Of a stretch of DNA of 64,000 nucleotides, positions 32,104 through 45,680 are shown one piece after another. The stretch comes from Adiantum capillus-veneris (taxonomy: Eukaryota; Streptophyta; Polypodiopsida; Polypodiales; Pteridaceae), in assembly GCA_014529385.2 (NCBI GenBank), contig CM043965.1, positions 65,259,190-65,323,189 of the forward strand, in the 5' to 3' direction. Position numbers and translations under genes: made by a program. The notes under the pieces were generated by a model, which worked only from the letters and a program-made list of their open reading frames with translations, searched no databases and had not been told where the DNA came from. Position 1 is the stretch's first letter, and each line of letters starts with the position of its first letter.

Positions 32104-32893
32104 TCAATTACACATGAGTATCAACATTATAGACGTGCTCGCTTGATTGGTTTGCATTAGTGTAGCATTATTTTGTAGCCTGATAGGACACTTGGCCACA
32201 CAATGTGGACCTCCACACTCATAGCATTGAAGAGGTGGTCTCTTGCCAGTGTAATAGATATTTTTGCCTCTTGCAGCAAGAGCAGCTACTTGATAGACAC
32301 AGGTTTGACTTGCCCCAATAGTCCTCCATGTAATATTGTGGACTTTCTTCAAGCGCATCAATCCCATAGGCAATATTAGGGTCTATATCTTCCTCACAGC
32401 CTTCCAAACAAGCAATAGATAACTCACAACCCACTTGATTCACAGAAGTGATTCTCGGATGTGGTGGTTGTGGTCCTAGCACTGAAGGTGGTAAGGGTGT
32501 TGTTTGAACAACGTTTTGGGCCCTAAGGACCATATGTTGTGATGTTTGTTCAAGAGGTGGGGCCAGTATCAATGCAGGCACTCGAGGTGTGTCTGTCCAA
32601 GCTAAGGTTGGTATATTGGCCATCGCGCTCTTCAATACTATGCAATCCTTAGCTTGATGACCATACCTCCCACAGGCATTGCAATTCCCATTGAATTTTA
32701 CTCTAAAGGTAGGGAATTCACTGGTACTACATGGACCATAGAATACTGAGCACCATTGTTGCTCCCTTCTTGGATACATATGATTGTTTTGCGGAGCACG
32801 ATTGTCTCTAAAACTCTCTTGAATGGCCTTGGTGAGATCTGCTAAAGTCATCTCAGATATCTTTGGCTCCTTAGCAATAGGCTTTAGGATCAT
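32104..32893 (-). pseudogene. Element J nucleocapsid with two zinc knuckles
   Basis: Frame 32893-32219 carries CNACGRYGHQAKDC (CX2CX4HX4C). The overlapping frame 32373-32104 carries CYECGGPHCVAKC (CX2CX3HX4C). The start ATG at 32893 overlaps the stop of the Gag core frame as ATGA (32893-32890), most simply a one-base frameshift relic. Confidence 0.7.
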
Positions 32894-33678
32894 TGGCTAA
32901 TGCCCGACACTTGCAAACTAATAGATTTAGGCTCAACAGACACTCTTTCTCCTTGAATCATTAAATTATCCTCCAATTGGATCGCATTGGTGGTGACTGC
33001 TTCCCAAGTGGTGATACCTCTAATGACTAGGCCATTGTAGATATCCTCATGTCGTAATCCCCTAATGAATCTATCAAGCAATTGATTATTATTGAAGCAC
33101 TCATTTAGATTACAACGAGAATTCAAATGCTTCAAGCGACTAATAAAGTCTCTCCCCGACTCTCCTTCCTCTCGTTGGGAGTTGAGAGGCTACACCCCAA
33201 AGCACTCCCTCTCATATGTATTCTTTTAAGAACAGTTTCCTAAGAGTGGGTAAATTGTTTTCTCTTCCACCCTTAGAGTTCTATACCAATCCCCAACCTT
33301 TCGACTTAAGGTTAGGCTTAAAGAAATACTCTTATGCAAGTCATTGTATTCTCCTAGAGAATCGCATATTTGTTCAAACACTTCGATATGCTTTCTCACA
33401 TCCCCGTCTCCACTAAATTTTTGTGTGAGCTTGGCTATTTGTATTGTCTTACTTCTAGGCTCTCTATTAGGCGTATTATACATATTCTCAGCAATAAATC
33501 GATCGATGGTTTGAGCAAATGCTACCAAATCTCCTAAATAAGCAGGTATAGTGGCTGCAGGTGCATGCGCTCCTGGAACTACATGTGGGATGGGAATTGG
33601 CCTTGGCCTAGGCATACACGCGGCCCTCGGGTCCCATACCTCGTATGGTGGTGTACCACGTGGTGGTCCAAAGTTCAT
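32890..33678 (-). pseudogene. Element J Gag core
   Basis: Frame 33678-33226 has a Pro-rich start and then FSGDGDVRKHIEVFEQICDS and KVGDWYRTL, the retrotransposon Gag pattern. Frame 33135-32890 continues with LNECFNNNQLLDRFIRGL and TWEAVTTNAIQLED. A stop and a shift separate them. Confidence 0.75.
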
Positions 33679-34662
33679 AGGTGTGGCCCAGGCATAGTCG
33701 ATGCCGAATACGACATGTTATTGCTAAATGGTATGGCCCCACTTGAGTAAGAGCTCGGATAATTCCATTGTGGAATGTAAGCCCTTGGCATAATTGGGGG
33801 TGTGGGAGCTACATGGACATGAGGTGCGATAGGTACATAGGCTTGATGCACACCTGTAGGTATTGTTGGGGGCACTGTGCTACTAGGTAGCGGTGCATTG
33901 CTAACAAACAAGGTCCAAGGTGTACTTTTGTACTCATCATCGAAATAGGTATCGTAGCCGTAGTGTTTGACCCACATTGCCTACTAACTCAGAAGCACTC
34001 AATTGCTCGATTACCATGCATGTTGTCCTAGGGGTCTTTCCCTTCATGGCTCGGCATTGTTCTAGGAAACTCTCCATTTCCCTCTCCCTAGCCGCTTGCA
34101 TATAGCTCTCAACTTCTTGCACCTCTGCAAGACTCCTACCGTCGAGTAGTAGAACTTCGAGGAGTGATTGCTTTGCAGGTTTTTCCATGAAAGCAGGGAG
34201 TAGGATATCGATGTGGACACTCTTGGGGAGTATAGGCTCTCCCTGAGATACCGAAGGCAAACCTACCTCTCCCTCACCTTCATTAACTTCACTAGCCGCA
34301 AGTTCAGAGCAAGTAGCTCTACTAAAGGTTTCTATAAAACGACCAAACACACTAGATATAGGCTATGGGGCCTAGATAGGTACATTTTTGTTTACTTGCT
34401 CGGGGTTTGGTGTAAGATGCCCTTCCATAATATTGTAGTCAAATGAAGAGTCACTAACCGCCATGTTTGGGTCTTAGGTTGTACTACCTTGGGTCCTTGT
34501 TATTAAGGGCCCGGAACCTAAGGTAGGTGGGTATTGAGAACCCGCGTAAGTCGAAGTGCTCGCTAGTTGCTCAGCCTCTAGCACATGACCAGAGCGTAGA
34601 TGCATGTGCCTTCCTACAAGCGTTGGCGAATACCCTCGAAGGTTAACTGCTTGATTTTTCAA
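33675..34662 (-). pseudogene. Element J Gag N-terminal region
   Basis: The likely Gag start is ATG 34662 (MKNQAVNLRGYSP). Later frames include an acidic helical part with SLAEVQEVESYMQAARERE and a Pro/Tyr/Ser-rich low-complexity stretch (33977-33675). Three frames with stops. The boundaries of the ancestral protein are uncertain. Confidence 0.5.
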
Positions 34663-34892
34663 GCGTTTTGCACCCCGTTTTCACTCATTTTTTTATGTTT
34701 TTTAATGTCTTTTTACGATCGGTTTTTGCATTAGAGCGTGTGATAGCTTGAAACGAGCGTATCGCTTAGGGGGTGGTGGTGCGCTTTACAGCGTTCAGTT
34801 ACCCGAAGCTCCGATGGTCCTCAAAAAGGTTAATTTTTACTTAGGCGTGTGAGGCTAAAATAAGTAAGTCCAAAGGGTGACTGAGGCCTGAG

Positions 34893-34928
34893 CTTGGGCT
34901 TGGGCTTGGGCTTGGGCTTGGGCTTGGG
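34893..34928. repeat. (CTTGGG)6 hexamer array in the J leader
   Basis: Six perfect or near-perfect copies between the Gag start and PBS of element J. Confidence 0.9.
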
Positions 34929-35360
34929 GAATGTTTCCAATCCCGGTCCTTCCTTTTAAATAAATAGTTTTTTTAAAATTTATTTATTTATTTATTTTTG
35001 GGATAAGGTCGCTGCGATCGCGTGGTGCACGTGCACACACACCTAACGTACCTACTTACAACTAATAGAGCTACTGTTACACACTGTCTAACACAGTACT
35101 ACAACAACTAATCAAGTAACATATCTACTTACTGCACCTTACAGATCTACCATTATAGATCTAATACCTTAATTCTAACACCTTATCAACAGAAAATAGT
35201 ACATTGCAACACCTTATTAGCAGAAAACAGTACACTGCAGCAAAAACAAAGTTCACAAATCCTTCTTAATAGCCACACTCCTTATTTCTCTACCTTTCCT
35301 ACATCTCAAATTGCACCACAAAGCAACATAGAATGCTATTCGAGCTTAGTGCAGGGCATC

Positions 35361-35376
35361 TCCCCGGCACGGCACC
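35361..35376 (-). other. Primer-binding site of element J (tRNA-Asp-like)
   Basis: The minus strand reads TGGTGCCGTGCCGGGGA. This matches, with few differences, the complement of the plant tRNA-Asp 3' end (TGGCGCCGTTGCCGGGGA), a PBS known from several plant gypsy lineages. The 5' LTR would start just to its right, near 35382 (TGTGCACATC). Confidence 0.65.
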
Positions 35377-35610
35377 AAAAATGTGCACATCTGTCGCACG
35401 TGTCAAAGCAAAGGACTTGCCGTACACTATGTGCAAGCCATAAATGGCTGCAAGCACACAACCAGATTAATCTAGCAAGCTCAAGAGAGCAAGGGTGTGT
35501 CACTCACCGCCCTATGCTCGCCTTCCTGGAGGATTTCTCGCCGCGAAGAAGAGGGAGCTACTGTCGTGCCGTGCTCAACCATCTCTCTGCCACCGTGCCG
35601 TCGTAATGCT

Positions 35611-35611
<1 letters not shown>

Positions 35612-35664
<53 letters not shown>

Positions 35665-35686
35665 GCATACGCGCACACACACACAC
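35612..35686. repeat. (CT)n and (CA)n microsatellites
   Basis: (CT)26 at 35612-35664, then a short CA run near 35673-35686. Confidence 0.95.
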
Positions 35687-36055
35687 AAGGAGATGAAGAA
35701 GAAGATGGAGATGGAGCAAGAGCACTCTTCAATTACACAAATGAGAAAATGAGTGATTTTTAATTTTATGTGACTTTTATATGAGCTCGCCCACTCACAC
35801 TTGGGCACCCATGCTTAGCCAACTAGCCCTTGAATGTTCCAGTTAGAGTGCGCCTCTCATCGACGATCACTCTTACCCTCCTATTGGACCGACAAGCACA
35901 CCCATGACTACTAGAAGTGGATGCCGGTGGGTAACAAGCACTCTCTTGATGACCAACTACTCCCTTCCTATTTGGCTAGTGGATGCAAAGTGATCCCCTC
36001 CTCTCTGGTGGCCATGGCAAGGAATCTCCCTCCCTCCCTCTCTCTTTGTTACAAT

Positions 36056-36061
<6 letters not shown>

Positions 36062-36141
<80 letters not shown>
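36062..36141. repeat. Compound (CT)n(TA)n microsatellite
   Basis: About 21 CT units directly followed by about 19 TA units. Confidence 0.95.
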
Positions 36142-36144
<3 letters not shown>

Positions 36145-36230
36145 AAGTCCTTGTTGTAAGGCTCTCTTTCTCTCAGCTCTTCAATGCGATCTATGTGCGG
36201 CCGCACATGGAATATAACCTCCCTCTATTG

Positions 36231-36970
36231 TGCAGTTTGATCAGGGCAGCTTCCTTTGCTAAGGAGTCTCTTTAGCTTTTTCACTCCCCAAGGCCGGCCT
36301 CCCCTCTATCATCCAACAACAAAATGGTGTAGAACAATGCAAGCCTCTTTTTAGGCCATGTGGATTCCCTGAATTCCCTTCTCCATAATAGAGTAGTATA
36401 TATTAAGATGTAGAGTTGAGGCCCTCCTACTCATGCATTCACTTGTTTTTTGTATTTTGAATATTAGTCGTATTATGTACGGAGTTGATAATTGGCATCT
36501 GCATGGTGAGATTAATGTCATAGGCTCTTGAAAAGAAAGGTTGAATTTTTGCAATAGTTTTGGTAATAACTTTTGAAGGCAAAAAATGATGAGTTTTTAG
36601 TGCAGTTTGGTCGGGGCAACTTCCTATGCCGAGGAGTATCTTCAGCTTCTTCACTCCCAAAGCCGGCCTCCCATCCATCATCCAACAACAAATGGTGTAG
36701 GACAATGCAAGCCTCTTTTTAGGCCATGAGGCTTTCTGAATTCCCTTCTTCATAATAGAATAGTATAGAAGATTGAGGCCCTCCTACACATGCATTCACT
36801 TGTTTTTGTATTTTGAATATGAGCCGTATTATGCATGATTTTGTATTTAGTTGACACAATTGGTATCTGCATGGTGAGATTAATGCCTTAGGCCCTTCAA
36901 AAGAAAGGTTGAATTTTGCAATAGTTTTGGTAATAACTTTTGAAGGCAAAAAAATTATTTGATGAGTTTT
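36231..36970. repeat. 370-bp tandem duplication
   Basis: Copy 1 starts tgcagtttgatcagggc at 36231 and copy 2 tgcagtttggtcggggc at 36601. They match over their whole length (for example ttttggtaataacttttgaa in both). No gene inside. Confidence 0.9.
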
Positions 36971-37349
36971 TCGTCCATAATTTTGTTTCTGCATCAATCG
37001 TAGGATATGCCCAAATGGAAGGATAAGATACTATTGGTCTATTTTTTAGGTGAATACAAAGAGACAGTTTTTTTGTGGATGCAATCATCAAAGCTTAATT
37101 TTGTAGGCATGTGGAATCATCTTGGGTAAAAACAAGTGATAAAATCACTAGGCCTGCGATAATAACATAGTCATAACACTCACACATTGCAAAAGCAATC
37201 TCATCCAATGAAAGGTAGTGAATCTACATGAAATGATTCAAATACCAAATTATTCAAACATATCGTGTTGTGGAAACCATGACGTTTTGATGTACGTTAA
37301 AAAAAAATCATATCGCTTTTAGCAAAAAAACAAGACAAAGTGAGGCAGG

Positions 37350-37350
<1 letters not shown>

Positions 37351-37381
<31 letters not shown>
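37351..37381. repeat. (CT)n microsatellite
   Basis: About 15 units. Confidence 0.9.
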
Positions 37382-38305
<924 letters not shown>

Positions 38306-38989
38306 GACGGCCCACCTAAATTTTCTGACGCGTGAGAGCAAGGCCTCTCTTTGTCACTCAATTGAGGTCGCTCATCGTCAGGTGGAGCTGTAGTATGTGC
38401 CACTATGTCTGGCTACTTTTGACTAGAATCATCAAAGATGATTTTTTTGCTCGAAAGGTTAAAGATCGAGAGGTCCAGATGTCTCACTTTTTGAAAGGGA
38501 AAGCTCAGGGTGGTGGTGCATAGGGGTTGAAGATACTGTGTCACTATCTCTTGTGTTGTGCACATGCAACATTCGTGCCCTGCGTTCGGTGAAAAAGGGT
38601 GCTCCAGCTCAGCAAGGCCCACCATGCCCCTACACGCAGAGAAATGGGTATCCACCGTTGCTACTGCAATGGACCCCCCCCCCCCTTTCATCACGTTCAC
38701 CAAACGTTCCATGCGTTCGCATGGTGGGAGCTAGTCTAAATCACTTGCAGGTCTGCAAAAGCTGCTACACACTGACGTGGAGCTCCCTGGTTCCTCCATG
38801 CTCTACCCCTTCAACATCAACAATATGTCAACTGCAACGAACACTGGTTGAAGCCCTCATGTGTGCAAAGTGACAACTAGTAGGGTGCGTTCATTTTGCC
38901 ATCGGACGCACGTTTGAACGTCTCATGTGCGCTTTACATCTCTCTCAGACATGCGCAGATGACTGGGGGCATTCGCCGGCGCAGGGGGT

Positions 38990-39120
38990 GCCTTTGTCAA
39001 TATGTGGACCAGTGAAGGGGCAAGTGGATGGAAGATAGGTGAGGATAAGGACCAGTGTGCCGCAGACGAAACTAAATGGCAAGAGGAGGTGGATGGCAAA
39101 TGGAGAGGGTGTCATGGTGA
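38990..39120. repeat. Dispersed repeat, copy 1
   Basis: Similar over about 100 bp to 50290-50410 in the same orientation (shared cgaaactaaatggca and gaggaggtggatggc). Confidence 0.7.
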
Positions 39121-39176
39121 AACCTTATGGAAATGACATATGAGATCTAAAATCTAGAGGAAGTAAAAGGAGGAAA

Positions 39177-39180
<4 letters not shown>

Positions 39181-39240
<60 letters not shown>
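39181..39240. repeat. (TC)30 microsatellite
   Basis: 60 bp of perfect TC. Confidence 0.97.
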
Positions 39241-39244
<4 letters not shown>

Positions 39245-40051
39245 GTTCCCCAAGCGAATATCTGATTCATGTCTCGCTTCGTATTCAACCCACTTGCCTC
39301 CGGTACATTCTATTGCCCATCTTGGGCTTCATCTTCGTGGGTATGAGATCCAAGCCTCCCAAAACTGGCCACAGAGCAAGGCTCAAACTCAGCTATTGCT
39401 ACAGCTACTCCATCATGCTCCACTTGAAGGTAGCACAAGAAGTAGCCAACTTGAGAGTTAAGTTTGGTAGTCACTGGCAGTTTGAGACATGTGTGTAAGT
39501 GTTGGGGAATGTGGTGGACACGGCTAGATAGGTGCTTAAGTGTTGGGGCTTGTGGTGAATACCGCTAGATAGGGTGCAACTTCAGCTATGCTTGACCTTC
39601 TTGTGCACAAGAAATTTTTGCACCAAAGGATGCATCCAATTGGCAGTACATGCACCCACCTTCTTTATCATGGAGATCATGATTCAAGGCAAGGCCACTT
39701 GAATTTGTTTCTATAAATTTGGAAGCTACTCGAGAAGGAGAAAGCGTGTAGGGTCACCTTCAACGCGCAGAGTCATTAAAATCTAGCAAATGGTGATCAG
39801 GGAAGACAACGAGTGCATGCGTACTCTATCTAATGTAGATTTAATATGGTGAGAGAAGAGGCGGAACATGCCAACTGGAGTTTGGACACAATATCAATAG
39901 CAGCCTAATATAGAAGCACCTTTTCTCATCTGTGGCTGATGTCTAGCTCCAAAACCAAGGTGGCCTCAAGGCATCCATTGATTCCTCAATATGGATAGCA
40001 TTCTTCGTCAAATCGTGCTGCACCTTTCTTATCGTGAGAGTGTTAGATGTC

Positions 40052-40052
<1 letters not shown>

Positions 40053-40095
<43 letters not shown>
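40053..40095. repeat. (GA)n microsatellite
   Basis: About 21 units, just outside element F. Confidence 0.95.
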
Positions 40096-40098
<3 letters not shown>

Positions 40099-40118
40099 AC
40101 ACAACTAATGGCACTGCG

Positions 40119-40796
40119 TGTAATGGAAATGGCCTATGAACTTTGAGAATAGTGGAATTAAGAGAATTAGAGTTAGCACTTTGTGAGATTACTTTGAGAA
40201 TATAGAGGGTGAACTTAATTGATGGTAACAACATAAACATGGTACTTAATTAACTTGGCATGAAAAATACTTTGCAAGAGAGAGAGTATTAGAGAACATG
40301 ACAATAGTTGAGGACCGGATTTACTTGGAGCCGTGGTCCCCCCTCCAAAAGGCGTTTGTATTATAGATTCTCCCATCAAGAGAGACTTGGTACAATACAA
40401 TCTTTGTGCTCCTTGTGACTTTGGTGATGCTATGAACATGGAAAGCTTCATGCATCATGAGCATAACATAAACTTTGCAAAAAGCATTAACTATCCCAAG
40501 CCCTCAAGATGCTTCGAAGGTGGAGAGAGCTAGCGGGGAATGAGGGTAGGGAACAGGAAGAAGAATCATTCATAGAAGAAAGAAATAATTCCTCACTTCT
40601 CATCACTCTTCTTGCTTAGCATATCATAATAGCATAGTAATGAAGATGAAGAAGATGGAAAGCTTAAGCATGGAAGCATGGCTCTTGGTTGGATTAACAT
40701 TCCATAGCCAAGAGTGTTGGTATAGGCGCTCAACTTCTCAACAAGCTTGGAGAAGGAGATAGAGCTCTTGCACTTTGCACTTCACACCATGAGAGA

Positions 40797-40839
<43 letters not shown>

Positions 40840-40870
40840 GGAGATTATACCCCCCTCTCATGCTTGGTCC

Positions 40871-40929
<59 letters not shown>

Positions 40930-41598
40930 GTAATATTTAATTATATCATTGGGACATGTGTCCTCTTTTTCTTCTTTGAGAAAAAGAACTTAATTATTTA
41001 TTTTTATGCATCTAAATTCTCATTGAACCCCTTTAAATCCTATCCAATAGGATTCCAGCACATCATGAGGGTCAGATGTTGAGAATTTTGCCATGTGTCT
41101 TTTATGCTTCCTAGGTCATTTGATTTGAATTGAACACTTCAAGCACTTAGTCAATCAAGCATGGAAACCATTGATACCTCTTGAGAGTTTATCTTTGAAT
41201 TGAACACTTCAAGAACCTTAGTCATTTTAAGCATAAAAATCACCTCAAGATTTGGGCAAGGTTCCCACAAACATTTTAAGCACTTTAGTTAGCCACAAGC
41301 ACCTCATGCTTGGGTAGGGTTCCCACCTCAAGGTCATCCCTAGCTTGCCTAAGATCAAAGGACTTTTCAACACTAACTTTTGGAGGTCTTTAATGAAGCT
41401 AACCCTAAAGTCTTTTAAGCTCCATTAGATGCACGTTGCTCTTTGATAAACTACCTCCTTTGGACCCCTATTGAGATGTAACCATCTCTCCTCTTGGTCC
41501 CTTGCTGAGGTAAATCTAGAAGCACTTATTGCACATTGCTCTTTTGTAGACCGTCTCCTTTTGGACCCCTATTAAGATGCAACCATTTCTCCTTTTGG
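40119..41598 (-). repeat. 3' LTR of gypsy F, inner end missing
   Basis: Matches the right LTR up to about 41598 (ttctccttttggt), but the last ~130 bp of the family LTR is absent and different sequence follows. It carries (GT)19 at 40799-40837 and (CT)28 at 40873-40928; the right LTR has only about 10 GT and 7 CT units at the same places. Confidence 0.8.
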
Positions 41599-43199
41599 TG
41601 CTTGGGAGACTTAGTTGCCACAAGCATGTCTACTCTTTAGTCCATATCATACTTCCAAACTAAAGTGACAAGTTCTACTTGGTTTTTGGGAGACGTCGTC
41701 ACCACAAACATGATCCTAAGCATGCATACTTCTTAAATTTTGTGCACAATAAAAGAAAGAGAATGAGTCTTATAAGACAAAAACATTGTTCATTTAAAAT
41801 GCATTTTCATTTGTTTACTCTAGTATAGCATTGTAAGCATTGACAAGGTTCATATTATCCTTAAGCTAGGTTCCTTGCATCCATCTAGCATCTTTAAAAG
41901 GATAATTCTTTAACTTAACAAGATATCACTGGATAACATTACCGTTTCTTAGTACCTTGTTTTCGTGTCAAAGAATCGATTCGGACTGCAACACCTCTTC
42001 TTGATCTTCGATCTCTGGCGAGTCCTTCATTATTAGTTCTTTTTGTGGCTCTCCTTTGTAAGGCTTGAGTAGGTTCACATGGTTAGCATTGTGAATGAGC
42101 CAATGTTGGGCAACTTTAACTAATAAGCGATCTCATTGATTGGCTTAAGAATTTATAAAAGAGAGGACCATAGTATCTTTTTGCTAGGTTAGCATAATAC
42201 TCTTGGTGGCTCGTAGGATTCTTGCCTGTAGTATGCCTTAGATGAGCTTTGAGAAACTTTAGCAAGAACCAATCATTTTTTTAAAGGCTAAGGCTCTTCT
42301 ATGCTTATTAGTAGCAACCCTTTTTCCTTTGCTTTGAGCTGGATATAGCCTCTTTTAATCTTTGGAAAAGATTCTTGTGAGTCTTGGCTATATTCATCAG
42401 TAGCGAAGATCTTCCCATGTACTTTAAGTAGTAAGGGACCTTTGGATCTTCCCTCTTTAACCTCAAAAGGAGCTTTCCTCATAGAAGTATGTACAATCTC
42501 ATTGTACGCATACTCTATAAGAGATAAGTACTTCTCTCATTGAGAATTTTCATCTACTTCCATGACATAGGATTTTAGTAGATTCAAGAATCGTTAGATT
42601 AGTTATTTCACTTTGGTCATCCATTTGTGGATGATAGGGCAAAAGAGAAATTTAATCTACTTCCTAGATTTTCAAAGAGACTCTTCTAGAAACTAGTGGT
42701 CATTCTAGGATCTTTGTCCGACACTATGGATGTTGGCAAGCCATGATACTTGAAAATTTGAGATCTAAAGAGGGTTGCCATTTGATGTGCCTTAATAGTC
42801 TTTTTGACACGCATAGAGTGTGTTTTCTTGCTAAGCCTGTCGATTGAAACAATCCAAGTTGCTTCCCTCGATCAAATATCATTTTTTGGTATACCACGCA
42901 TTTTGAAACATACTCTTGTATGTTTAGTTTTCATGGTATACCAATAGAATACATTTTTACTCCTCGAAGAGTAGATTATGGAATCCCTCTTTGCTCGGCA
43001 TAAGGAGAAGCATGGGAGTCATACATGACTTTCTTATTATGTTGGTGAGTAACACATAGCCTATTGCCGTTTGGAAGATAACCATCCTTCAATGTGAATG
43101 GTTCTTTTTTTTTTCCCTAATGTAAAGGCTATAATTACCTACTTAAAGTCTTGGTAAGTAGCATACTCATCTATCATAAAAGATAGATCATTGTGAGTT
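41599..43199 (-). pseudogene. Gypsy F integrase and 3' region remnants
   Basis: Heavily decayed. A minus frame at 42482-42288 (MRKAPFEVKEGRSKG) looks like an integrase C-terminal fragment. Around 41600-41720 a diverged direct repeat is seen (tgggagac.t.gt..ccacaa.catg twice, about 93 bp apart). No intact catalytic motif found. Confidence 0.45.
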
Positions 43200-43526
43200 G
43201 CTATAGAAGCCACATTTACCCTTGGCCATTGTGAAAGTGCATCGACCACTTGATTGTGCTTGCCAGCAATGTAAGCAATATGAAATTTAATTGCAAAAGA
43301 AAATTTGCCCACCTCGTTTGTTTTTCGGAGAGCTTGGTTTGCGTCATGAATTTCTTGAGGCTTTATGATCCATTCGTAGGATGAATGGAGCCCCCAAGAG
43401 ATAGTGCTTCCATGTGTCTAGGGCATGTAGAACAACTAAAAGCTCTTTTTCGCATATGTCCAAGACTCGTTCATCAGCGTTGAGCCTTCGGCTCTCATAT
43501 GCTATGGCATGCCCTTCTTGAAGCAA
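43200..43526 (-). pseudogene. Gypsy F RNase H remnant
   Basis: The frame reads LQEGHAIAYESRRLNADER and ICEKELLVVLHALDTWKHYL, the standard gypsy RNase H start, with the usual Asp-containing entry lying just across a stop near 43535. Confidence 0.85.
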
Positions 43527-43538
43527 AACTGCTCCAAG

Positions 43539-44420
43539 TCAATCACCACAAGCATCATATTGGACCTCAAATGGCTTTGAGAGATCCGGAAGCATAAGGA
43601 CTGGTTGGGAGGTAATCTTCTCTTTGAGATTGTCAAAAGCATTTTGTCCTTTAGCAGTCCATGAGTACTTAACATTCTTCCTTGTTAAGTCATGCAATGG
43701 TCTTGCTATTTGAGAGATTTTTTCTGTGAAACATCTATAGTATGCACACATACCAATAAAGCTTCTTAGCTCATGTAGATTCCTTGGATTAGGCCATGCT
43801 TTTATTACCTCCAACTTTGATGGATTCATACAAATACCATCTTGAGAGATAATGTGACCTAAATATTGAATCTCTTGTAGGAAAAAATCACTTTTCTTTT
43901 GATTAATGAAAAGCTTATTCTCTCTCACAACTTGAAAGATTCCCTGGAGGTGTCACTTATACTCCTCAAGAGAATTTGAGTGGCCTGAAGATTTTTATCC
44001 ATTGTGAGTTTGAATGCGGCTAGAGCATTTTCCAGGACAAAACTTGTAACTTATCAAATAGATCTTCTACCCGTAGCAGCATAAGATTTTTTTTTAAAAT
44101 AGGGATCCTATTTAGTGCTCTATAGTCAGCACACATGTGATATGTGTCATCTTTCTTTTGCACTAAAAGTATTGGTGAACAAATGGAGAGGAGTTAGGCC
44201 TCACCATCCCTTTTTCCACCAATTCATGCACCTGCCTCATGATCTCCTCTTGTTGAGCTTGTGAAATGCAATAAGGAGGTTTATAAGGCGGTGAGCTTCC
44301 TAGCAGAAGCTCTATTGCATGTTCATCGTCCCCTCATTTTGGAGGTAGCTCACTAGGGATGTCATCAATGAAAACATCTTGGAATCCATTTAGGAAATTA
44401 GACAACTCTAATTCCTCTTT
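43539..44420 (-). pseudogene. Gypsy F reverse transcriptase, catalytic core deleted
   Basis: The N-side near 44420-44150 matches G ([28 protein letters not shown]). The region that should hold the [10 protein letters not shown] and YxDD motifs is missing or collapsed at about 44110-43960. The thumb/connection is well preserved in frame 43928-43539 (FFLQEIQYLGHIISQDGI, LHELRSFIGMCAYYRCF, PFEVQYDA). Confidence 0.85.
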
Positions 44421-44479
44421 ATTCCCTTTATTGTTACTTGTGAAAACATTAGAATCATTTACAGATTCTCTAACAAAAA

Positions 44480-44992
44480 TCATATACGCAGGGATATGGT
44501 ATTCCCTGAATCATTAGCATCTATATACATGCTCTTTTTCTTATAGGTGAAGTAGATTCTCCTTTCAGGGAACTTTATGTTGGCAGCCATGCGGTTGAAC
44601 CATGGTGCCCCTAGGATAGCATTCTCATGTTGGAGAGGAGAGATTAAAAAAATTCTTCTTTGTCGACGTAGATTTGGACATGAAGCCTCAACTTCTCAAT
44701 CAAGGGAGTAACTGAGGCTTGCTATCCCTTGAAAGTTGTGTTAGCAGTTATAGTATCTCCCATCTCAAAAGCCCAACTTGGTGGCCAACTCCGTTGATAT
44801 GAAGTTGTGAGTAGAGCCAGAGTCAAACAAGGTGAAGGTGTCATGTTCCCTTACCTTTCTCCAAGCATAGGAGAGGAATGAGCCTTTGCAATGAGTATCC
44901 TCTTTTGGAGCTTCAACCATGGAAGCTCTAGGAGTGCATTGAGTACATTTCATTTGGGGTAAGAATGATAACCATGTCCTTGCTCCCCACAC
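44480..44992 (-). pseudogene. Gypsy F retropepsin remnant
   Basis: Contains [20 protein letters not shown]. Here the active site keeps DSG, unlike DPG in G. Stops and shifts follow. Confidence 0.8.
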
Positions 44993-45680
44993 TTAAAGCA
45001 TTTATGGTCTTTATGAAAGACCTCTAATTCTTCAAGGAGAGCTTATTTTTACCTTTGTAAGATCCTTTCTTCTTGTTGGTGTTGGTGTTGCCTTGGAAAG
45101 AGTTTTAAGCATTGCTCTTCCCTTCCTTTAGCTTCATTTCGATCCTTGTTTTCCTTGGGCTTGAAATTTCTTATCGCCCCTTGTTGGAAATTGATCCTTG
45201 AAGCAACCATAGTGTGGTGGATGACTTCAGTGATAGTGCTAGGCCATTGTGAGAGTTGACATACTCGGCCATTTCTTCAGGTAATACCACACAAAATTGT
45301 TGCTTTTTTTTCAGTGAAGTCTATCCTTTGAAAGACTGTAACTTTGAGATGTAAGTCCCAAAACTTGTCTACATTAAACTTGTTGAAGAGTAGCTTCAAG
45401 CTTCACCATTCGGTAAGCACTTTTTCCTTTGCATCACTTGCAAGGAATTGCTTCATGATGAAAACTTGTAGAGTTTTCTATGTCTTTGGGGCCTCGCCGC
45501 TGCCACGAAGGCTAGCCCACCAATTACGAGCAGATTTCTGGAAGTGCATAGCTACATGGTGTAGCTTTGAGGACTCCATGAAGCCCTCGTCTCCAAAGGC
45601 CGCATCAAATTGCTGGATGAAGGCCAATACTTTGTCAGTGGCACCAAAGGTGCCATCATAGGTGAGAAAAGAGAGCTTTT
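44993..45680 (-). pseudogene. Gypsy F Gag remnant
   Basis: In shifting minus frames the Gag core of G can be followed ([56 protein letters not shown]). The zinc knuckle near 45000 is damaged. The Arg/Ser-rich N-terminal region present in G is not present here. Confidence 0.8.

Larger units (their letters stand above)
28160..35376 (-). mobile_element. LTR-retroelement J: gag plus two retropepsin modules, no RT or integrase seen
   Basis: The minus strand reads: tRNA-Asp-like PBS (35376-35361), leader, Gag, two zinc knuckles, an acidic region, retropepsin 1 (DGGTG, ILGRPF), a Ser/Asp-rich linker, retropepsin 2 (DTGAK, LGCKW), then a coiled-coil ORF. Coding is in several frames with some stops, so it is defective, but most segments are still open. 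No RT, RNase H or integrase motif occurs anywhere in the 7.2 kb. It resembles non-autonomous gag-only or gag-protease elements of plants. The LTR borders are not determined. Confidence 0.65.
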
